Assembly (NCBI GenBank): GCA_018398805.1
Contig: JAGFBZ010000290.1
Location: 2,728,001 to 2,792,000, forward strand
Origin: Hirundichthys speculiger
Lineage: Eukaryota > Chordata > Actinopteri > Beloniformes > Exocoetidae
Direction of reading: 5' to 3'
DNA length: 64,000 nucleotides
The notes under the pieces are model-generated. The model had not been told where the DNA came from and ran no database searches. It worked only from the letters and a program-made list of their open reading frames with translations. Below, piece after piece: positions 59,139 to 64,000 of this stretch (position 1 is its first letter; each line of letters begins with the position of its first letter). Made by a program: the position numbers and the translations under genes.

Positions 59139-59319
59139 TGCTCCTCCTCAATCCGAGATTCGACTATCCGACGGACCCTCCTCTCCAGGACCCCTGAATA
59201 GACCTTCCCAGGGAGGCTGAGGAGTGTGATCCCCCTCTAGTTGGAACACACCCTCCGGTCGCCCTTTTTAAAGAGGGGGACCACCACCTCAGTCTGCCAA
59301 TCCAGCGTGTCCCCGATGT

Positions 59320-59805
59320 CTATGCGATGCTGCAGAGGCGTGTCAACCAAGACAGCCCCTCAGCATCCAAAGCCTTGAGGAACTCCGGGTGGATCTCATC
59401 CACACCCGGGGCCCTGCCACCGAGGAGCTTTTTAACCACCTCGGCAACCTCAGCCCCAGAGATAGGAGAGTCCACACCTGAGTCCCCAGACTCTGCTTCC
59501 TCATTGGAAGACATGTCGGCGGGATTGAGGAGGTCTTCGAAGTATTCCCTCCACTGATCCACAATGTCCCAAATCGAGATCAACAGCTCCCCATTCCCAC
59601 TGTATACAGTGTTAACGGAGCACTGTTTCCCCCTCCTGAGACACTGGATGGTGGACCAGAATCTCTTCGAAGCCGTTCGGAAGTTGTTCTCCATGGCATC
59701 TCCAAACTCCTCCCATGTCCGAGTTTTTGCCTCAGCAACCGCTGAGGCCGCATTCTGCTTAGCCCGCCGATACCTGTCAGCTGCCTCCAGAGTTCCACAT
59801 GCCAA
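59320..59805 (-). pseudogene. Rex3/RTE linker between endonuclease and RT, copy B
   Basis: 161 codons: SAVAEAKTRTWEEFGDAMEN, FRTASKRFWSTIQCLRRGKQ, WREYFEDLLNPADMSSNEEA, VKKLLGGRAPGVDEIHPEFL, LSWLTRLCSIA. This is the segment between the (missing) endonuclease and the RT in this LINE group. It ends at the RT start, where a stop interrupts before DWQTEVVVPLFKKGD-type sequence. The other copy shows the same arrangement at 41585-42028. Confidence 0.75.
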
Positions 59806-59829
59806 ATAGGCCTGATAGGACTCCTTCTT

Positions 59830-60110
59830 TTTGGATTTTGGATATTGGGTAGTGGGTGGTCAGACCACCCACTACCCAATATCCAAAATCTGCGACATAC
59901 AGGTACCACAAGATACCGAATTTGTGGAAAGCGCAAGAGACACGCCCATTGCCGTGCCCACAATGTGAGTAAGGGAGTCGGCATAATGGGTAGCAGCTTT
60001 TGGGAGTGGAAGATTGCATTAGCAGTTGGCAGAGGCTCCTAAATCTGCAATTTGCAGGTAGTGGGTAGTGGGTATTGGGTAGAAGGAGGTGTAAGATAGG
60101 GCCCATAATG
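59830..60110. mobile_element. Palindromic insertion next to Rex3 copy B
   Basis: Starts immediately where copy B loses similarity to copy A (after ctccttctt at 59829). Contains a perfect 28-bp-arm palindrome (59834-59890), a middle part with 'cacgcccattgccgtgcccac', and ends with repeats of gggtagtgggt/attgggtag (60056-60082) that copy the palindrome arm. A terminal-repeat DNA element folded on itself is a possible explanation; I recognise no superfamily. Confidence 0.5.
59834..59890. repeat. Perfect inverted repeat, 28-bp arms, 1-nt centre
   Basis: The arm 59834-59861 is the exact reverse complement of 59863-59890, with a single A at the centre (59862). Key words: gattttggatattggg in one arm and cccaatatccaaaatc in the other. 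Confidence 0.97.
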
Positions 60111-60395
60111 TCACAAGAGGTGGACTAGAAAAAACAAGGACAGAACAATTCAACTCCAAGGAATATTAATACAAAAATGTTAATTGTGAAAAAAAGTATT
60201 TTGCTGTCACCTATAATCTAAATCTTAATATGAAAAAGCATCGGTATTCGTATCGGCATCGGTATCGGCAATACTGGCCCTGTATTTACCTGGTATCAGA
60301 TCAATGCCAAAATTCCCAGTATCGCCCACCTCTCATACAAAGCAACCGAAAAAAGACAAAAGCAATAAATTCACCATCCAGCCAAAACACCAGTG
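60111..60395. other. No gene seen; repeat of 'atcggtat' words
   Basis: A short tract 'cggtattcgtatcggcatcggtatcggc' (60243-60270) followed by 'ctggtatcagatcaatgccaaaattcccagtatcgcccacctc' resembles the end of a further hAT-type element, but only one side is present. Confidence 0.4.
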
Positions 60396-60403
60396 CTAAA
60401 CAG

Positions 60404-61623
60404 TAGGGATGTCCCGATCACGTTTTTTGGGTCCCGATCCGATTCCGATCTTTTAATTTTGATGATCGGCCGATTTCCGATTTTTTCCGATCCGATTTCA
60501 TTTCTTTTGAGTGGGCAAACAGAGTTTAATTTCCCATGCGTTTTATTTCCTGTGTACATTAATAAATAGGCCTGCATCCAAGCTGAGATTAATAGCTTTT
60601 ATCATCTCATAAAATAAACAATAACTTATTTAAACACTCTTCTTTCTTTCTTATTTGTTTGGGAGAATTATTATAAAACACATTTAGTTACAAAACAGTG
60701 ACTGTTCAACAGTTTCAGTACTAAAGAACATAGCACTTCATTTAAATAGCAGCAGGTGAACTTGGCTAGCAATGAAAACACCAGCAGAAGTCTTTGCAAT
60801 CAATGAAATCACATCAGAATAAAAATAACATTAAATATTAACTTAACTTCTTTCAAGACCCGCTGCACATGTTCGCGCACCTTTGTGTCCTTTGTCGTTC
60901 ATGTAAGGACGGGAAAGAGGCTCGAGGTAATTAATGAGCCGGTTAAATGCCTTGTATTCCACAAACTCCGTGTCCTCGGTAATACATTCCACGATTAGCT
61001 CGGTGATTTTTCGGTGTCCTTTAGCTCGGTTTAGCTCGGTGTCTTTCTTTTAAAAGTTTCACAGAGCGTTTGCTGCCGAAGCTGGTGCCGGCCGTCAGCT
61101 GCAGCTTTGAAGCTGGTGCCGACGGCACCACGGCACCTGACAGAAGGCTGCGGTGATCGGTGGTGCGTGATTTTTTAAGTGTCTGATTAAATTGGTGGTA
61201 TTGTAAACTCTCTTCTTACTTACCCCTCGTGATATCTCAGCCTTCCACACGTTTCAAGTCGCAGTTGAAGCGTCTTTACAAAGCGTCTTTGTAATTTTAT
61301 AGCGCTGCCACACTGCTGATATTTTTGCTAAAGTTTATCCTGATGCCGCCGGTCTTGAAACTTTTAAGGTGGATACAAGACAGCGCTGCTGGGAAACCTC
61401 ATTTCAGTGCAAATTATTAAATGTATATAGTTTAAAAAATATTTTTGTTTGTGTAATATGATTACTTTATTAATTTGTGTTAATCAGGATCACTTTTTGA
61501 GGAAAAAAATAATGAAAAAAAGATCGGCGTGTTATAATAAGGTTGATCGGCCGATCCGATCCACCTTAAATTTTTAAGATCGAAGGCCGATCCGATCAGG
61601 GGATCGGGATCGGGACATCCCTA
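60404..61623. mobile_element. hAT element, 1220 bp, exact 8-bp target duplication
   Basis: TAGGGATGTCCCGATC at the left and GATCGGGACATCCCTA at the right form perfect 16-bp inverted ends. Exact duplication ctaaacag at 60396-60403 and 61624-61631. The subterminal DNA is dense in 'gatccgat/gatcggcc' words. The interior carries direct repeats 'tagctcggt' (60996, 61023, 61033) and 'gaagctggtgccg' (61077, 61110). No transposase frame is recognised, so it is non-autonomous. Confidence 0.95.
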
Positions 61624-61631
61624 CTAAACAG

Positions 61632-62480
61632 AGAGCCCAGACAGAGCCATAAAAAACCCCACGGTCTTACCCTGAACCCACTGCTGGTCCGTACGTTGGC
61701 AGCACTCCTCCCTCAGCGGAGCCGCAATCCCCCGCCCAAATCCTCCAAGGCCGCATGGGGAAACAAAACCACCAGAGGAAGCATCGCAATGACAGCAAGG
61801 GAAGCCAAAATGTGGTGGAAGAATTATTATCTCCGTTCTGGCCTCTAAAAGACTAGGGATTCTGAGTAAGATCAACAATTGACCTTAAATAACAAGACTT
61901 AGCGATGAATGGATTTTCACTGAATTTATTCCCCATTTGAATGCTAAAGGGGTCATACCTGTACCTCAGCACGCGATGCAGGAAATGACAGTTTGACAGT
62001 AGAAGACAGTGAGCTTTAACAGAAACACCCAAGATCAAACATTAATATAGGACTCCTGCCCGGCGCCCATGATGGCATCACACAGAGGAACCCAGTTAGA
62101 TAGGAGGCTATATCAGAAATGATGTCCATGCTTGCTCTGGACAAACAGGTCCCTGTGACCTCTAGACCTCAACATGCCCATCTTACCATAAAAAAATTTA
62201 ATGCAGATGTTGTCAAATTGATAAAGAGGGTTTCTTGATTGCACAGTTGTCCTTTGCAAGTGTTTTTAACCACTGGGCTTTCTGAGCTTTTAGTTCAGCT
62301 CCAACTCAAGTTTAACAACACTAGAATCTTCCAGGATCCACCTTTATAAATCTTGGGCACCTGCTGATGTATTGGCACAGTATGCACATTGCTTAATTGC
62401 TGAGGTCATGCGCATGCATCCACCACATTGGAGAAATTACTTTTGAGACTGACAGTAAAAGTCTTTTTCCTCCTTTCTTG
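61632..62480. other. No gene seen; non-coding DNA
   Basis: Short open frames only. No repeat recognised. Confidence 0.55.
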
Positions 62481-62487
62481 AGAAGAC

Positions 62488-62830
62488 TGTAATTGTAATT
62501 GTACTGCATATGTAAAACAGTATGAACTATGTAGTGCATACTGCTTTCATGGTTAATTAATAGGATAGCATCATGAAGACTATATGCCATGTAATTCAAG
62601 ACCAGTTTCCAGCTCTGCAGATGTAGACAAAAGTATGAGTACTGCTGTTTGCACTGTTGTGACGGCTGACTACTGTGGTAACGCATTGCATTATGGGACA
62701 CACTGTATGAGGTAGAATGGTCAGTTGCATACTGAAAATGTTTCCATAATTAGTACACTATGAAGGCATTTTTGACATACTACATACTACATTTGGTAAA
62801 AGCAGTATGTACTGGTAATAAAGTATGCAG
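62488..62830. mobile_element. Degraded MITE with 'agtatgtag/gcattatggga' words
   Basis: 'gtgcatactg', 'aacgcattgcattatgggacacactgt', 'acatactacatactac' and 'agcagtatgtactggtaataaagtatgc' are typical of a frequent fish hAT-like MITE whose ends contain repeated catact/agtatg. Ends cannot be placed exactly. Confidence 0.4.
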
Positions 62831-62952
62831 GATTGAAAACTCCCTTTGACTCTGACGACTTTTCCTAAAGGTGTTTTTCCTTCCCTTTTTTCTCCTGTTC
62901 TATTTGCTTTTCTATAGGGCGGCATGAATGCTTGGTGATTCAAATATCAGAT

Positions 62953-63094
62953 GGGGACTTTCTGTGTGGAATTTGTATGTTCTTCCTGTGCAGTTTTCCT
63001 CCCACAAATAAAAAACACCCAAAGACAGCTGAGAAAGACTCCACCAGATCCTGAAGATGATGAAGTGGGCATAAATAATGAATGGATGGATGTT
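62953..63094 (+). mobile_element. Retroposon fragment of the 15919-16040 family
   Basis: 'gggactttctgtgtggaatttgtatgttcttcctgtgcagttttcctcccacaaataaaaaac' followed by '...gatcctgaagatgatgaagtgggcataaataatgaatggatggatg' matches the upstream part and the very tail of the fish repeat seen at 15919, with an internal deletion of the 'ctggcgacctgtccagggtg' part. Ends in ATGG repeats. Confidence 0.6.
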
Positions 63095-64000
63095 GTATCT
63101 ATGCATCAAAGCCACTTAGTTATCTTTAGCAGAAATAAATGTCTTATTAGGTTTAGAAGGAGATATGATTAGAAGATAAAATACCTCCTTAAACTTGGAA
63201 AAAAAGATATTAACAGTAAGTACGTGACATACACAAATTGTACATGTCTTACAACCCGTCTTTATCTCACATGGGTGCAAATTATTTGCCAAATAGAATT
63301 TATAAGAGGAAAATTATGAATATAACGAGTGTAGATATTGTACATAATTATGGTTTGCAGAAACTTAAATGGGGCACTTTTTTTTTTCTTTTTGGTAACT
63401 TCTATGGCTCACCTTTGTCTCTGGGAGCTATGGCTGCCAGCTGCTGGTTGTGCTTTTATATGTCCTCAACAAGAATGCAAAGTTTCTTTTCAAAAAGTGA
63501 TAAACTTTTCATTTAAACTGAAAACACATTCTTCTCTTCTCCAATCTCTTTTGTTTTTTTTAATTACCTAACCTTAACTCTGACCTGAGAAAATATTTAT
63601 CTATATTAGTAATTATGAGAATGACATTTATTATTCATATTTTACATGTCTGAAACACTTAATAAGCATTTCAGACTTATTGGTCATTTTAAAAGTATAT
63701 TGTATGCCTGATTTAGTAACAGAATCTGTATGAGATGGATGAAAGTGACTATGACTAGATGTGTGTGCAGTTGTGACTGTATGTGCTTGCATACGACTGT
63801 GTGCGCCGATCCTTCTATCCATCAGTAATGAACAGCCAGTTAATAAAGGAGCCCATGCACTTTCTATTTCACCAGCCAGGAAATAATGACCTTGTGTCTG
63901 AAGCCATTTTCCATTTGTACCAGATTCTATGGCTTCATTTAACTGCCATTTCTCAAAAAACCAAGTTCTTTGTAGTCCTCCCTTTCTCTATGTTGTCTCT
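63095..64000. other. No gene seen; AT-rich non-coding DNA
   Basis: Poly-T at 63379-63387; open frames under 100 codons without known motifs. Confidence 0.6.

Larger units (their letters stand above)
57690..59829 (-). mobile_element. Rex3/RTE-like LINE, copy B (longest copy)
   Basis: Minus-strand domain order: a linker with KTRTWEEFGDAMENNFRTA and REYFEDLLNPADMSS (59320-59805); KKLLGGRAPGVDEIHPEFLKA; RT fingers and palm with RGTVDQLYTL-like and CFVDLEKAFDRVPQ (58871-59110), GLRQGCPLSPILFITFMDRIS, FADDVVLLASS (58380-59138); thumb and C-terminus with REIDRRIGAASAV, YVPTLTYGHELW, RMRWLGHLVRMPPGR-type and the end EVAGERGVWASLLRLMPPRPDLG (57702-58280). Interrupted by a 248-bp insertion (58283-58530). 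The 5' end breaks at 59829, where a palindromic element starts. No endonuclease. Several stops, so it is dead. Confidence 0.9.

Noticed and set aside
59825..59895. Transcription terminator hairpin
   Set aside because: Vertebrate setting and location at a mobile-element breakpoint make a fold-back element far more likely.

Overview
The window looks like nuclear DNA from a ray-finned (teleost) fish. It is AT-rich, with long microsatellites and poly-T runs, and it is packed with typical fish transposable elements: hAT, Tc1/mariner, PIF/Harbinger, TTAA-target DNA elements, a Ty3/Gypsy element, and L2-, L1- and Rex3/RTE-like LINEs. I find no convincing host protein-coding gene, tRNA, rRNA or CRISPR array. 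The most economical reading is an intergenic region or a very large intron filled by mobile elements. Clade names come from remembered motifs and ends, not from a database search.

Layout. 1-8.5 kb: a hAT end, a small hAT MITE (4086-4584) and a 1.15-kb hAT element (7329-8482) with an exact 8-bp target duplication and a degraded zinc-finger exon. 8.6-9.2 kb: an old, diverged tandem duplication of about 300 bp. 13.1-16.0 kb: two TTAA-flanked elements of one family, the longer carrying a recognisable exon with a splice donor, then an L1 fragment and a retroposon tail. 19-23.5 kb: three Tc1/mariner transposase remnants. 27-32 kb: a truncated second copy of the 7.3-kb hAT, an L2-like LINE tail with a 194-codon open C-terminal segment, and two fragments of another LINE group. 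32.3-33.2 kb: a hAT MITE split by a third TTAA element.

33.4-40.9 kb is the most structured part. One LINE copy is split into three pieces by a Gypsy element (33571-37742) and by a hAT element (37783-40764). That hAT carries a second hAT MITE and a PIF/Harbinger element. The Harbinger carries another hAT, which carries a 5'-truncated Rex3-like insertion. Target duplications are exact at four of these insertions and imperfect at the outer hAT and the Gypsy element, so relative insertion order can be read directly.

40.9-42.5 kb: a Rex3/RTE copy on the minus strand. 45.7-46.7 kb: a rearranged hAT holding another dispersed repeat. 56.2-56.9 kb: a DNA-element-like block with a short hydrophobic reading frame. 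57.7-59.8 kb: a second, longer Rex3/RTE copy interrupted by a LINE tail, followed by a 57-bp near-perfect palindrome. 60.4-61.6 kb: a 1.22-kb hAT with an exact target duplication. The remaining stretches (roughly 16-19, 23.5-27.3, 42.5-45.7, 46.7-53.4, 53.6-56.2 and 63.1-64 kb) hold no gene that I can support.

No element appears intact enough to move by itself: every transposase or reverse transcriptase seen has stops, frameshifts or missing catalytic parts.
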